64,000 bases of DNA, taken from NCBI GenBank assembly GCA_030849465.1, contig JARVLF010000004.1, positions 1-64,000 on the forward strand. The letters run 5' to 3'. Shown here piece after piece: positions 50,297-62,300 of this stretch. Within the stretch, counting starts at the first letter, position 1, and each line of letters begins with the position of its first letter. This stretch comes from Moesziomyces globuligerus. Taxonomy: Eukaryota > Basidiomycota > Ustilaginomycetes > Ustilaginales > Ustilaginaceae. The translations under genes were made by a program, and so were the position numbers. The notes beneath the pieces were generated by a model. The model searched no databases and was not told the origin of the DNA. It saw nothing but the letters and a program-made list of their open reading frames with translations.

Positions 50297-51839
50297 GCCC
50301 CCGCGCGAGGTCATCCACGCGCTACAATTTCATGCGAGTGTTGCGACAGTGTCAGCTTGCTTGCACCGTCTGGGGATCGATTCGAGTCGAGTGCGGATCG
50401 TGCGATGGTCAGGAGGCGCAAGTGGGGCTGGCGATCTTGGGAGGCTGGTGCGATCGGGGGTGCGATCTGGCACCGATGGCCAAGATGGGAAGCGGGTTGA
50501 GCGCGGATTTGAGACAGCTAGGTGGGAGGATCAGGAACGCGCTTGGGTGGCCCCAACCGCTACCAGCTGAGGGCGGAGTTGAATTCGCGAGGGTTTCTGC
50601 GCTGCAGCCGCGGGGAGCGCTCGACGAATCCCGGTGCATCGAGGGAAATTATTGGCAGAGGCGCGCGTGGAATCCTGTCGAGCAAAGGAAAAAAAGAAAA
50701 GCATTCCTCATTCCTCAGCCCAGCCGCGCCTCGCAGCTGCGCAGCTGCCAACGCCCGCGCTTCCAGAAGCCCGGAATTCCAGAGCCAACAAACCAAACGC
50801 GCAGCAGCCCAGCCAGCCCAGCCAGCCCAGTCGGCCCAGCAGCCCCGACCACGTCCAACACAGCCAACCCAGCCGACCGGCGGATTTCTTTCTTTCCCCC
50901 CCCCCCGCCATCGAGGCACGCAACCATGCACGGGATGGCCATGCAAAACCCGAGGCCCGTTGCCACCCGCTCAAAGGGCTTGGCACTTGCCCCTCGCCCC
51001 GCGTGCAAGAGGCGACATCGCATCGTTGTCCTTGCTGAGGATACGACTCGGCGGCTTCGGCTTCGGCTAGCCAAAGGGACAGGTACGAGTGCGCTAGGCG
51101 AGGAATTAGCCAAAGGGCGAGCGCAGAGCCCACATCGCAAAAGCTCCGGCTGGTGGCGCACCAACCTCAGCGCGAGCCTCGCACCTCTCGACAGCTGCTC
51201 CATTGTGCCTAACCAATCCAAATCGAAACTTTATCCCTCGCCTCCCGCGCCGGCTGATCTACACTCTTAAGGCACCTGACTCGTGCCAACTCGTGCCAAC
51301 TTGGACCTTTGCATCTCCTGCCGCGACGATCCCTCACCTGCCTCGCTTGCAACAATAGGACCCTGGCCCTCGCCCTGGTCCTCGCCCGCGGGTCGAGAAC
51401 CTGTCTCTCCTTCGCTCACCCCCCTCCCGCTGTCTTGGCCGCTTCCCGGGTCGTGTCTTGCATTCTCGCTGCGCTCCCACCATGCACCATGCACCATGCA
51501 CCATGCACCATGCACGTCGCCCGCCCCGTTCCTCCAATCCTCCTCGCACACCAGATTCCAGCCCCAAAGCCTCGGAACCCCTTGGCCCCGCCTCCCCCAT
51601 TGGCTTTAGCCGTTGACCGTCCCTCCCGTACCACTCCAAGCCCGCGGCCAGAATGTCCGCCTCCACGCCCCATGGCCCTCTGGCCCTCCTCACGAGCTTC
51701 CGAGCTCGCCGCCCTTTGTATAAAGTCATGACGACCCGCACACTCTCGTCGCCGTCGTCGTCCTCCCATCGCCTCTGACACCTCCTCATACCCAACCTGA
51801 GCCCGCTCCTACCACAGCGGCCGCAGCCCTTCCGCCGCC
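50297..51839. other. Intergenic, 1.5 kb
   Basis: No convincing gene. It contains a CAGCCCAGC-type repeat (about 50808-50850), a C-run (50899-50908) and a (CACCATG)n-like stretch, ACCATGCACCATGC (51478-51513), upstream of the secreted hydrolase. A TATAAAG near 51718 could be its TATA box. Confidence 0.5.
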
Positions 51840-53408
51840 ATGGTCCGTCTCACGCTCGCCGCGCTCTCGAGCGCGCTGCTCGTCCTCACCCTCTCGCCCC
51901 TCGCGCACGCGCTCCCCTCGCCCGTCGTCTTTTCCACAAACTCGTCCGAGCTCTTGACCAGGCAGCAGCTCGAGGCTCGCTACGACGCGCTCCACCAACC
52001 CGCCCAGCTCGACCGTCGCTACACCTCGTCCTTCCAGCCTCCGTCCGGCTACCGCTTCTCGTGGGGCATCGACGGCTCACGCGTCTCGTACGGCACCTCG
52101 TCCGGACAGTACCTCGGCCGCACCACAATCTCGGGCGCCACCGCCGTCGGCCAGAAGGAGATCACCACCTGCGGCGCAAACTGCGAAAAGACAAAGGGCT
52201 GCGGCTTCTACCACCCCGTCCAGATGAACGGCGGCTCCGAGGGCGCCGTCATCTGCGCTCTCTACACCACCAAGCAGGCCAAGGCCGCCGCCACCTACAC
52301 CACCGGCGCCGGTAGCAACGGTGGCACCGTCAAGTATTCCTACGGTTTCACCCGCGACGCCGGCCCCTCGCCCGGTCCGGCGACCACCACCTCCAGCCTC
52401 CCCGCTCCCCCCGCCGGCGCCACGCTCATCCAGTTCAAGGGCTGCTCCAGCACCGCCTCCACCGTACCCGTCTTTGTCAACAAGAACTACCCCGTCTCGG
52501 GCTCCTCGTCGGCCTCCACCGTCTGGATCGTCCAGCACGGCTCGGGTCGCAACTTTGACGACTACTTCTCCTCGGTCCGCAACGTCGTCGGCGACGCCGG
52601 CGTCATCATCGCACCCAACTTTTACGCCAGCTCCGATTCGGGCAAGTGGTACCAGCCGGGCAAGAACCTCGCCTGGAACGGCAACGACTGGTTCAACGGC
52701 GACGACGCCGTCGCCGGCGGCTCTTCGTGCTCCTCGTTTGACGTCTACGACACGCTGCTCGCGCTCGTCAAGGACAAGTCCAAGTTCCCCAACGTCAGCC
52801 GCATCTTTATCGTCGGCCACTCGGCCGGCGCCAGCATGATGGCCAAGTACGGCATGCTCAAGCCCAACACGGGCGCGCGCTTCGTCATCGCCAACTCGCC
52901 CTCGATGCCCTACTTTACCACCGCGCGACCCAACGCGCCCACCGGCTGCTCCAACTACAACTCGTTTGGCTACGGCTGGGACGGTCCGCTGAACCGCTAC
53001 GTCTCGGCGCGCAACCCGGGTGGCGCGCAGGCCTTCCGCAACTGGATCACCCAGGACATTACGCTCATGACGGCCGACCTGGACACGTACTCGCGCGACC
53101 CGACCGGCGACCAGAGCTGCGCCGTCCAGGCGCAGGGCGGCCAGAACCGTCGCGACCGCGGCTACGCCTTTTGGGCGTACGTCAACCTGCTCGGAGGAAC
53201 CTCGACCGACGTCTCGCAGTTTTACGGCTACGATGCGCTCAAGCAGCAGGGCGTCACGCCGCTCGGCGCCTCGCGCTTCGGCGCACGCTACTGCGTCGTC
53301 GACGGCGTCGGCCACGACAACAACGCCATGTTTGCCAGCGACTGCGGCCGCGCTGCTCTCAACGGCGCCAGCTCCGTCCCCGCCGGCCCTGGTCCCATCA
53401 GGCCTTGA
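51840..53408 (+). CDS. Secreted protein: apple-like plus alpha/beta hydrolase
   Basis: A single-exon 522-residue protein with a signal peptide (MVRLTLAALSSALLVLTLSP). Residues ~60-180 form a Cys-containing module (ITTCGANCEKTKGCGFYHPV...CALYTTK...SYGFT) like the apple/fruit-body domains of secreted fungal proteins. After a Pro/Thr linker comes an alpha/beta hydrolase: VWIVQHGSGRNFDDYF (oxyanion region), nucleophile IVGHSAGASMMAKYG, and a candidate catalytic His in VVDGVGHDNNAMF. It is probably extracellular and may act on surface or plant polymers; no substrate is evident. No neighbour suggests a pathway. Confidence 0.85.
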   Translation: MVRLTLAALSSALLVLTLSPLAHALPSPVVFSTNSSELLTRQQLEARYDALHQPAQLDRRYTSSFQPPSGYRFSWGIDGSRVSYGTSSGQYLGRTTISGATAVGQKEITTCGANCEKTKGCGFYHPVQMNGGSEGAVICALYTTKQAKAAATYTTGAGSNGGTVKYSYGFTRDAGPSPGPATTTSSLPAPPAGATLIQFKGCSSTASTVPVFVNKNYPVSGSSSASTVWIVQHGSGRNFDDYFSSVRNVVGDAGVIIAPNFYASSDSGKWYQPGKNLAWNGNDWFNGDDAVAGGSSCSSFDVYDTLLALVKDKSKFPNVSRIFIVGHSAGASMMAKYGMLKPNTGARFVIANSPSMPYFTTARPNAPTGCSNYNSFGYGWDGPLNRYVSARNPGGAQAFRNWITQDITLMTADLDTYSRDPTGDQSCAVQAQGGQNRRDRGYAFWAYVNLLGGTSTDVSQFYGYDALKQQGVTPLGASRFGARYCVVDGVGHDNNAMFASDCGRAALNGASSVPAGPGPIRP

Positions 53409-53649
53409 GTCAAACCCCCTGGAGCAGTGCTGTCCCACCTTATACCCCGTGAATTCAGGCGGGACTCACGCCTCAAGTCAGGAGATCGTTGGACTTTTCT
53501 TTTCTTTCCCCCGTCACCCGCGCACCCTCGCCTCCAGTTTTAAAAACACCGTGCTTAGAGCGGTTGACTGCGCCTCGCCTCTGCTCTCGCTGCCCGGCCC
53601 CCCCGTGGGTCGGGCGCGAGCGAGTCGGCTCGACGGCCCGTCGGTCTTT

Positions 53650-54740
53650 TTGTCCTGCCAATCGTAGACTGTCTTTGTTGCAGCGACGTGTGTGGCCCAG
53701 AGCGTGTGTGTGTCGTCTTGCTCCGGCACCGTTTAGCCTGCCAACGTCAAGATTGTTTCCTTGTCAAGTGCTCCTTGTCAAGTGCTTCTTGTGAGGTGCT
53801 CGGCGTGTGTGGTCTTGCATCGGCACGGCTTGGCGGAAAGGAGGGCGATGTCCTGCTAAACGTCGCTATTTGTCTCCTTGTGAAATGCTCGGCGTGTGTG
53901 GCCTTGTGTCGGCACCGCGTTGGTGCGGCCGTGCGTCTGCCTCGCGTCTGCGTGTGCAAGGTGCGGAGCAGAGGTGGCAAGCAAGGCGGTGCGCCTCGTG
54001 GTTCCCGCCAAAGTATCTCCTCTTGTTTGATGGCTGTGTGCGTTCCGCGTGCACGGTCTCGCGTTGGTGAAGCTTGCACAAAGATGGGACAAGGGTAAGC
54101 ATCATGGATCCTACCAATGTTCGCACTGTACCCTTGTTTGAAGGACGTGTGCAAGGCTGTGTGATCTTGCACCAGCAAAAGCTCTGGGGTGAGGTGCGCA
54201 AAAGCATCAAGATGAGCTTTGCGCATCCTGCCAAAGTATGTTCCCTGGTCTTGACAGATGTGTGCAGCAGTGGGTGTGGTCCTGGAGGCGTTGATCTCGG
54301 AAGCAGGGATCAAAACCGTGAGGTCGAAGCGAGGACAAAAAAGGCCTCGTTCATCCTGCCATCATAGACACCGTGGTCTTGTTCCAGAGTGTGTGTCTCT
54401 TCTCTGTGCAAGCTTGTGCCGGCAGACCTGGGAGGAAGGGAGTACAAACGGAGAGCATCATTGATCCTGCCAATGAATACATTATCCTCTGCGCTTATTG
54501 AAGGTGTGCATGTCTTTTGTGCAAACCCTCCTCTTTTTCGACGGACGTGTGCGTCGTGTCTGTGTGGCTCTCACTCGGCAAAGCTCAGTGGCATCTAGAG
54601 AGGAGACGGGCGTCGTTGGTCCTGCCATTACAGACGCTGTTGCTGAGCTTGACGGATGTGTGAGTCATGTTTGTGCGATCCTGCGTCCGCAAAGCTTGGG
54701 GTGAAGGAATCGGAAAGGCGAGCACGTTGTGAGGAACGTT
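53650..54740 (+). repeat. Degenerate minisatellite, ~85-155-bp period
   Basis: About nine diverged units each start near TCCTGCCAA (about 53653, 53737, 53851, 54003, 54109, 54226, 54354, 54464, 54619). Each continues with GACGTGTGY, a GTCTTGC/GATCTTGC segment and a CGGCAAAGCT-like segment. Frames through it are open in places but lack motifs. Confidence 0.65.
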
Positions 54741-56839
54741 CCTCTCCACTGGATCGTGTGCCCATGGCCACAGTCTTCAACCCAGCCAGTCGTCTCGTGG
54801 ATCGAGTAGCGGCGCCGCTCATGGCGAGCACGGTTTGCTCGTCTCCGTATTCAGTCTCAGCGCGCACCCGCCGCGGCAGGTCGAGTTTCTGCCCGAGTGC
54901 AAATGGCAGCTACGCACGCAATCCTAGCCTGGGATCAGGCGGACACACGACGACACGCACAAAATATCCCGGCATCCCAGCCGTGCTATGACTGTCTGCA
55001 AAACAAGTGTCGCTGCCGTCACAAGATTGAGATCCGCTGGTGCAGCTTCGGGGTCTTTCTCACTAAACTATGCTGCGGTTTGGATGCGTGTGGCCGCTGC
55101 GGTCTTCAACGCAGCTGCAAGGCAGTATCTTGCCAAACCTAGGCGTCTAGGCGTGGGATGCGGACGAGAAGCAGGCCGCGCAAGACGGGCGTGCTCGACA
55201 GCACTTGAGCGTCCCCAATCTGAGTCCTCTGCCAATAGCCTTCTCATTCAGCAACAGCATGCGCTGTCCGCTGATCGGGCTTGCAGAATCGCCCTGTCCC
55301 ACAGTTTGGAATCGCCAGCAGCGCCCTTCAGCTTGTCACGTCACGGTTTTCCACAAATCCATCTTGGGATGGCTCGCCCCCATAAGGCGAGGCTCTTCAT
55401 TCTGCTGTCAAACACCGCCGCGTCACGACAAAGTAGCGCACTGCATACGCTCAAAATTGTGCCGTGCAGTTCATGCGAGTTATGCGGGTCATGCTGGTCA
55501 TGCGGGCAGATCGAGTGGGTTCTTTCGTGCCCTCGGAAGTGGGCGTGAACTCGGCTCTCCCAACAGTACGCCCGAGACGCGATGCCGCCTCATCGTGTAC
55601 AATGTCATACGCAAACTGCATTCTCGCCATTGTTTCTCCTTTTGACTCTAGCTTGCACGGGACGCGTGGAAAGCGGCCGCCTTCATGCTTCGATGACGTC
55701 CTGTCGACCCGACGCAGTGCTCCACCGCGAGGTCGCGCGACGCCCCTTCTTGATTCCAACAGGAAGTTCATTTCTCGAACAGCGTGATGCCATGGCTTGC
55801 AGCGTTGGCCGGGCATCGCAGACACGATGGTCCGGCGTCGTGGATATGGGAGAAAAGCTCACGGTCAGTCTTGAGCGGAATCTTTGGGACCTTTTTACGC
55901 TGCCTTCCTTCCAGATCCTCTTCACGCCCAGGCTCGGCGAGAGGATCCGTGCTGATCAGCGGGCGCGCAAGTCATCTTGGCACACCGCGCTGTCAGAAGC
56001 CTTGCTTCATCAGCTCCCAAAGACCATCGGCGTTGGCTTGTATCAGCGCAATGTGAAATGGAACGGACGACCCAGCCACTCGTTGAGCGCGACTTCTGAC
56101 GTAAAACCATCCCAAGGAGGTTTCACACTCCATTCGAAGATTCCCCGACTGCCCGCCGTTGACAATCCTCGATGCTGCTCAACACTGGACTTGTGACTCG
56201 ACCAGACTAAGAACCTCGTCCACATCTCCGCTTGCTGCCGGCCGATCTGGAGATGCGCTTGCCAAAGCGGCTCGCCAAGTCGTTTTTGTGTTGCCCCGAT
56301 AGGCGCGTCATGACAGGCAACAGCACGCCTTGCAACTCATCCAGCGCCAGAGTACTTCTCGGCGATTTCATGTGGGTGCTATGCACAAGTACCTGCGCAG
56401 TACTGCGACCCCACCTTCAGCGAGACTGATAATTGTAAGCGCTGACTCATGGTTGGAACACTTCGTTCGCCTCAGGCCAGGAACGTAAGTCTCGCGTGAC
56501 GTTCAGGAAGGCGAAGCCCTTGCGTCGGACGTTGTCATCCTTCGTTGTGCCGAGGGCCTTCTCGGTGTCAAAGCTTGGACATCATTTATATAAGTCACGT
56601 TTTCAAAACAAGGGGATTGAGTTTGATGTCACACACGAGCCACCCACTCATCATGCATCATGACTAGTCACTCTTTCGTGGGTGGCTTCCCCGTGACTTT
56701 TCCATATCGTTGGATGCTCAAAGCGCAACTCCCTCTTTCTTCCTGCTTCCGATATGAGTCATAACGGGACTGAAACGTCTTCTGAGCCAACCTGATGACA
56801 AACTCTGGTGCTTCGTGTCCGAGAAACTTGCGAGATGCG
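54741..56839. other. Gene desert, left part
   Basis: About 2.1 kb without a convincing gene. A short frame at 54897-55142 encodes a Cys-rich 81-residue peptide (PCYDCLQNKCRCRH...) that could be chance. Composition becomes more AT-rich towards the right. Confidence 0.45.
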
Positions 56840-57185
56840 TTCGCCAAGCCACCCCTTAGCCACTCCGGGTGGCTGACCCTCCAGAGCCACCCTCATAACG
56901 GCCCCCCAAGGTGGCTGAGGGGTGGCTTCCAAATATTTCAACGGGGACCTTCACTTTAAATACGTTAGAAATTGTGTGTGGGCGGCTCACAGGTAAATTA
57001 CGTTCGGGGGTTAAGCCCGCCTGTGTGGCTTGCGGGTGGCTTTACGAACGTAAACCATCTCGCGAATTTTCCGATGAAGTTATGAATATCATGTTTTCTC
57101 ATGATGCATGAGAACACGGAACGCTTCCAGGCCCGCCAGGCTGCGGTTAAGTCATGTTCTGAAGGACGGCGAGGTGGCGTGGAGA

Positions 57186-57239
57186 AGCCACCCGTCAGCC
57201 ACCCGGGGTGGCAGCCACCCGTCAGCCACCCGGGGTGGC
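57186..57239 (+). repeat. 27-bp exact tandem duplication
   Basis: The 27-mer AGCCACCCGTCAGCCACCCG...GGTGGC occurs twice in a row (57186-57212, 57213-57239). It contains the internal palindrome GCCACCCGGGGTGGC. Confidence 0.95.
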
Positions 57240-57560
57240 TGATAAGTGGCTGGTCCTTCGCCGCCTCGCCTCTTGTTAGGATATGATCGTGTGTGGGTGG
57301 CTAGCGGGTGGCTGCCCAATCGCCACCCCGCCTCTCTTTAGGATATGGATGGCAAAAAAGCCACTTGTGACTTCACGCGCCACACGCGCTTGCCTCGTAT
57401 GTCTGATGTCTTGAGACATATAGCAATTTAATCATTTGCGCCAAACAGAACCTGAAACCTGCAAGCTGGGGAAGAGCAGCGGGTGGCTGATGGGTGGATG
57501 ACCGGTAGCTGCTCTCCGCCACCTCCTCTGCCAAATTTGACGCTACACATCCAGATTATG

Positions 57561-57700
57561 CAAAATACGCGTGTTTTGGATGTCTGCTGGGTCTCATCGC
57601 ATACCCCATCCATCCGCAGCAGATGATAAGTAGTCGTGATACCTGCAATGCAAAGCATCCGTTGTTTAGAGGATCACTGAGGATCATGATTTGCCTCGCA
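57561..57700 (+). repeat. Inverted repeat arm A (140 bp)
   Basis: Matches the reverse complement of 58778-58917 at about 80-85% by eye. Weaker similarity extends on both sides to roughly 57480-57770. Confidence 0.88.
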
Positions 57701-57808
57701 AATACCGACTCAAATCGCAGAAACTGGGCGCATAGCGCTGGGATGTGGCCCAAATTGCGCTGAGCTTGATTTGATGTTGCTTCGTGATCCATGCCTCTCC
57801 ATGAAGGA

Positions 57809-57930
57809 GTCCGTGGGGCAGCGGTACCACGCATGACGCATCTGTGCACGCGTGTGTCTGTGGAGATGGAGGTGAAATTCTGCAGGCCTCGGGTTTGATC
57901 CCTGTGGGGACGCGTCGATTGCTTTTTTTT
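57809..57930 (+). other. tRNA-like / SINE-like Pol III unit, possible
   Basis: GTGGGGCAGCGGTACCACG (57813-57831) resembles an A box and D arm. GGGTTTGATCCC (57891-57902) resembles a B box and T arm. GTCC/GGAC ends could pair as an acceptor stem, and eight T residues at 57923-57930 could end Pol III transcription. Mispairs in the stems argue against a functional tRNA; a tRNA-derived SINE or pseudogene is more likely. Confidence 0.3.
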
Positions 57931-58130
57931 CTTAATTTGGAATGGGGGTGGCTGGTCGAGTGCCACCTTGCCACTTGTTCGGATATGTATGGGGTGAAGC
58001 TCATTTTATCGCGAGATTGACGCGCAGTCGCGCGGCAAGCCCTGTCTTGCAGAAGGCTATTGCTCCTCGTTTAAATCGTCTCGTCAAGACCGTGAATCAT
58101 ATTCTGAAGAGCGACGAGCTGGCGAGGAGC

Positions 58131-58169
58131 AGCCACCCATCAGCCACCCCGGTTGGCTGATGGGTGGCT
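58131..58169. repeat. 39-bp palindrome
   Basis: AGCCACCCATCAGCCA (58131-58146) pairs with TGGCTGATGGGTGGCT (58154-58169) across a short centre. Weaker pairing (GGCGAGG...CCTCGCC) extends the stem outward to about 58120-58187. Confidence 0.9.
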
Positions 58170-58305
58170 GACCCTTCGCCACCTCGCCGCTTTTCAAGAC
58201 ATGAATCAGGATATCCTCATCACAGTACAAGCGTACCTCTGTCAAATAGGACATTTTATAATTATCGCGAAAAAAAGGTGTTCAGCAGGAGGCAAGTCAC
58301 AAATC

Positions 58306-58344
58306 ATATCGCGAAAAAAGGGTTGTGACATATTTAAAGCCACC
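58306..58344 (+). repeat. Inverted repeat arm C
   Basis: ATATCGCGAAAAAAGGGTTG and the following bases to GCCACC match the reverse complement of 59281-59318 with a few differences, giving a second inverted pair in the block. Confidence 0.85.
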
Positions 58345-58777
58345 GCCCAAGCCTCCAGAGTATGCGTGGGTGGCTTAGGGGTTGGCTTGTAAAACGTTAC
58401 AAGCCGTATTTCGCGCGATATGATAGAATCTGTCTGTGCATAGTAATGCGTTTGTATTATGTTTGAGGCGCGACCAGCGACTCGTAAGTCAAGCGTGTCT
58501 GTGCCTGATCTAAATTCATGACATGCATCAATTGATGAAAAATCATTGACTTGATCGAACCATCTTTGCGATTCTATGCTTTTGTCTCATGAATCATGGA
58601 ACTGTAATTTGAAGCAAAAAAGACCTATGGATTGTGTCTAGCGGCAAAGTCATGAGTAACATCCTTGCGCGTGAGCACCTATAAAATGATTTGGAAGCTA
58701 TTTGACATCATTTTGGCGTAATCTGGGCCACACCGCATTGCTATTTGGACCGTATCTCATCAAATTGAGTCGTTTTT

Positions 58778-58917
58778 GCGATGCGAATCATGATTCTCAG
58801 TGATCCTCTACACGATGAGCGCTTTACATTGCAGGTATCATGACCATTCATCATCTGCTGCGGATGGATGGAGTATGCAATGAGACACAGCAGCCAGCCA
58901 AAACACGCGTATTTTGC
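58778..58917 (-). repeat. Inverted repeat arm B (140 bp)
   Basis: Partner of 57561-57700 in opposite orientation, about 1.08 kb away. Shared landmarks include AAAATACGCGTGTTTTGG, CCATCCATCCGCAGCAGATG, TGATACCTGCAATG and AGAGGATCACTGAG. Confidence 0.88.
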
Positions 58918-59280
58918 TCAATTTAGACGCACAGATTCGAAATATGCAGAGGAGGTCGCGACGAGAAGCCGCCCAGCCGCCCCCCCCCCCCCCTCCTCCC
59001 TCTTGAACGTGGCTGGTATTCATCGGCCCCCCGTCAGCCATCCAGGGTAGCTGATGGGTGACTGCTGTTTGCGTTTCTTCAGGATATGAACCCAGGCAAC
59101 GCGTATTTTTTGAATTTCGGGCTGTGGAGGGCGCGAGCGACGCGTATTTTGGCTGGTGTGTGACGTTGTCCAAGCCACCCCTCAAGCCACCACGGTTGGC
59201 TTGGAATATCAAGCCACTAGAGTGTGCGTGGGTGGCTTGCGAGTGGCTTGGAGGGTAAGCCACCTGTGGTGGCTTAGAGG

Positions 59281-59318
59281 GTGGCTTGGAAGATGTTACA
59301 ACCCTTTTTTGGCGATAT
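59281..59318 (-). repeat. Inverted repeat arm D
   Basis: Partner of 58306-58344. The flanking GTGGCTTGGA and GCCACC words are also shared, so the arms belong to one longer, diverged repeat. Confidence 0.85.
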
Positions 59319-59320
59319 AG

Positions 59321-62300
59321 ATGGCTCGACGGGCAACGTCATCTTGACTTGGTTCACAAACACGTGTGAAGTTAGAAAATTGAAGTTTGAGAAAATCGAT
59401 ATTATTTTGACGAGAATTTGTGATTTTCTGAACAACACATGCAAGAAAAGCTTTCCAGAAATCGTAACTAACATGGAAATTGCCGAGGAATTTTCTACGA
59501 AGGAGCACGAGGCCGCCCGCTCCTTTTTTCTTCTTTTTCTTTTTTTTTTCTCTTTTGTTTCTGCACCGCAGATGGAGGGGATGGCTTCAGTACCTGGCCA
59601 CCCACAAAGCCGTTCGGGGTCGCTACGCATCCGGAAGCCAACCAATCATGTTGTCTCGCTGATTGAAGCCGCCCCGCGAAGCCACCCAGGGTGGCCTGGC
59701 GAACGTACCTCGCACCTATTTCCGATATATATGCTAGTGGTTGACGCATTGCAACTTGAAGGTTCCATAGCCTTTCCTGAGCGATGCAAAATGTTCGTGC
59801 GACTACTAGTCATGAATGTATGACTGTAGGCGAGATTCTGCAACGTACCATGATGCATTTAAATGTTTCTCCTCTCATTTCTTGGACATAAGCCACCTTC
59901 GGTGCTTTGTTTGGGTAAAGATAACAAACATCAAGGCAACATGACGAGGAAAGAATTTGGCGTGTCTGAACGTCTGGCTGGGGATGAAATCGATGAAGCG
60001 TGAATTTGGCTGATCGCGAGCACGCACCCATCATCAATGACTCGACAGCCACCCCAGGAGTAGTGGGAGTGGGCTCCCCCTCCGCCCATCGTGCACTTTG
60101 AAGAAGTACAATATACCAGCCCAAAATTTCATTAATAATTCATAAATTCTTTTTTCTGCTTCACGATACATACATGATAGCTTGAGAGAGCTCTTGAATT
60201 CCTTGACTTTCAATGTTTTAATCATGCCTTCCGTCCTTTGAAACTATCATCGGAACCACGAGTGCGGAAGGGGTCAAAGGGAGACAAGACGAGAGAGTCA
60301 CACATTAGATTATGCACTTTGACACGTGCAGCAGACAGGACGGATGAGACAGCAGCGCGATGGACGGTGCTGGTCATCAGATGCTCGACAGGTGGCGGGA
60401 TCAAGGTGACTGCGTTGACACGGCGGAAAGAGGCCAAGATGGCTGTGAGCAAGCGATGTGATTGAGGAGCTGAGATGGCTCGACGCGACGTCTGTCGAAG
60501 CTGACGGAGGGGCGTGGGTGAAGGCATCAAAAAGCCGAGCGGAGCCAGCCGAGAACGTTGCGGCGGAAAGCCGAAGCATTCGTCCTGACGAAGGTGGAGC
60601 GACCCACGTGACCGCGGCAGTGGACTGAGCGCTCGACACTCGGAGCGGACGAATGAAGCAGGGTGGGAGCAGTCGGGTTTGCGTGGCGAGTCTAAGATGC
60701 AGTACCTGGAAGAAGGCGTCTGCAGAACGACGATCAGTAGAGTTGGACAGGCAGGGTGCGAGCTACGGCGGCACGCTTCGAATCCAGCGAACACGACAGA
60801 TGCAGGGTCAGCGGCTGTATACCCAGTACTGTACAGAAGCGTGCCAGTCAGCGAACGCTGAAGCGCCACGCCGGGGCATGCACAGCGCCCGCATCGGAAC
60901 TCCGAGCCGGTTCGGCCCCAGAGGAGCGGCGGAAGGGGAACGGTGCAAGCACAGCGCTTGCGATGCGGTGCATCGACGCCGGCCTCGTCCAGTGGCCCAG
61001 TGGGACCTTTTGACGGAGAAAGCCTTGGAGCATGATGGGTCGGCCGATGCGAGTCAGGCGAACCGGCCCGCGCCCGAGAGCGTTTTGGTGCTGCAGCCAG
61101 GGGTGAGGATGAATTTAGAAGGTAGAGTAGTGCTGGCGGGGAGGCTGCAGAAGACGCGGAGCGCAGCCAAGGAGCAGAGCTGCAAGCACCTCGAATTTCC
61201 GCCGGCGAATCCGACTCGCCTGAGGCTCGGCGTTGGGCCTGCACGCTGCAAAGGCTTAATGCAGCAACGCACGGGTGCAGCTCGCTGTTCTTTCGCCTGT
61301 CGTCTATCGCGCATCGCCTATGGCGCATCGCCTATAGCCCATCGCCCATCGCCCAGGTTCCTGCACACGAGACCGAGGCTCGCAATGCGCGTTCAAAGTG
61401 CGGCGCAGAAGCAGTCGGGCGCATGCCAGCGGAGCGAACGGGGCATCGGAGAGGATCGGAGGCCATCAGACATGCTTGTTTGGACTCGTGGCCGCCTGTC
61501 ATTTTGGACATGCGCTTGGTTGCGCGTGTCATGGGTTCGCGAGGGCCCAAGCAGCTGGTTGCTCGGCAAGTCCGACAAAGTCCTGGCAGAGCCGTGCGCA
61601 CTGCCTGACGAGGACGCGGGAAGGCGGGGAGGAGAAATTGTCAGGGTTCGAAACGTGCGCCTCCCCAGCTAGCCGAAAAAACACAGCCCGAGCGAGACGC
61701 TTGGGCGGTGCGCATCGCTCGGACACTCGGAGCCGGCCGCGCTGGCTTGGAAACAGGGGCGTCAGAGGCGCGGGCACCGCGCGAGACCCTGGCCCGGCCG
61801 GAAAAAGAGGGTTTCGAATCGTGTGCAGTTGCAATTTTCTTCGAAATTTGGGATGATTTCGATCCACTCGTCTTTCTCGCCAGCCGGCCCACGCAGGGCT
61901 CCTGGCGTCATGTCCGTGGGGCTGGGTTGGGGCGGCTCGAGCCGACCGCTTGCGAGGATGCTGGTCTCATGTGATCTGGTCCCGATCTGGAACTTCAGTT
62001 GCCAGACCGTCAAGTCGAATGTATGCCAAGAGGTGAGGCCAGTGAGCCAGATTGAAGCTTCGATGCCCGGCGCTGAGGCTGGTGGGGCGACTCGATGCTC
62101 GTCGGCACATTCGGCGGTGCCGAGTGGAGGCGCACCGCCAGTGTGATGCGACTGAGCTTCCCGGTAGGGATGTTCGGCTTACGCACCGCTCGATGAATTT
62201 GGACGGCGGCCGCACGTCACTGTCGACGCGCCTCGCTCGGACGCCTTGGCTCTGGCCAACCTTGTTTTGGGTCCCCCTTTTTGGTGCATCTGTCAGGTTC

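Larger units (their letters stand above)
56840..59320. repeat. GCCACC-rich foldback repeat block
   Basis: This AT-richer 2.5-kb block is dominated by AGCCACCC/GGGTGGCT words arranged as palindromes (56845-56930, 57186-57250, 58131-58169, 59175-59290). They are set among GATATGA-type spacers (TTAGGATATG, TTCAGGATATG). Larger segments recur in opposite orientation within the block. No coding frame of interest is seen. Confidence 0.75.

Noticed and set aside
54897..55142. Cys-rich 81-residue frame (CYDCLQNKCRC...)
   Set aside because: It lies in degenerate repeat sequence and the cysteine spacing matches no complete zinc motif.
60770..60830. TTCGAATCC word resembling a tRNA T-loop
   Set aside because: No A box, acceptor pairing or anticodon arm at suitable distance.
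60222..61328. 368-codon minus-strand frame in the gene desert
   Set aside because: It overlaps a 339-codon plus frame, has no motif, and its composition gives no clear coding signal; left as unsupported.
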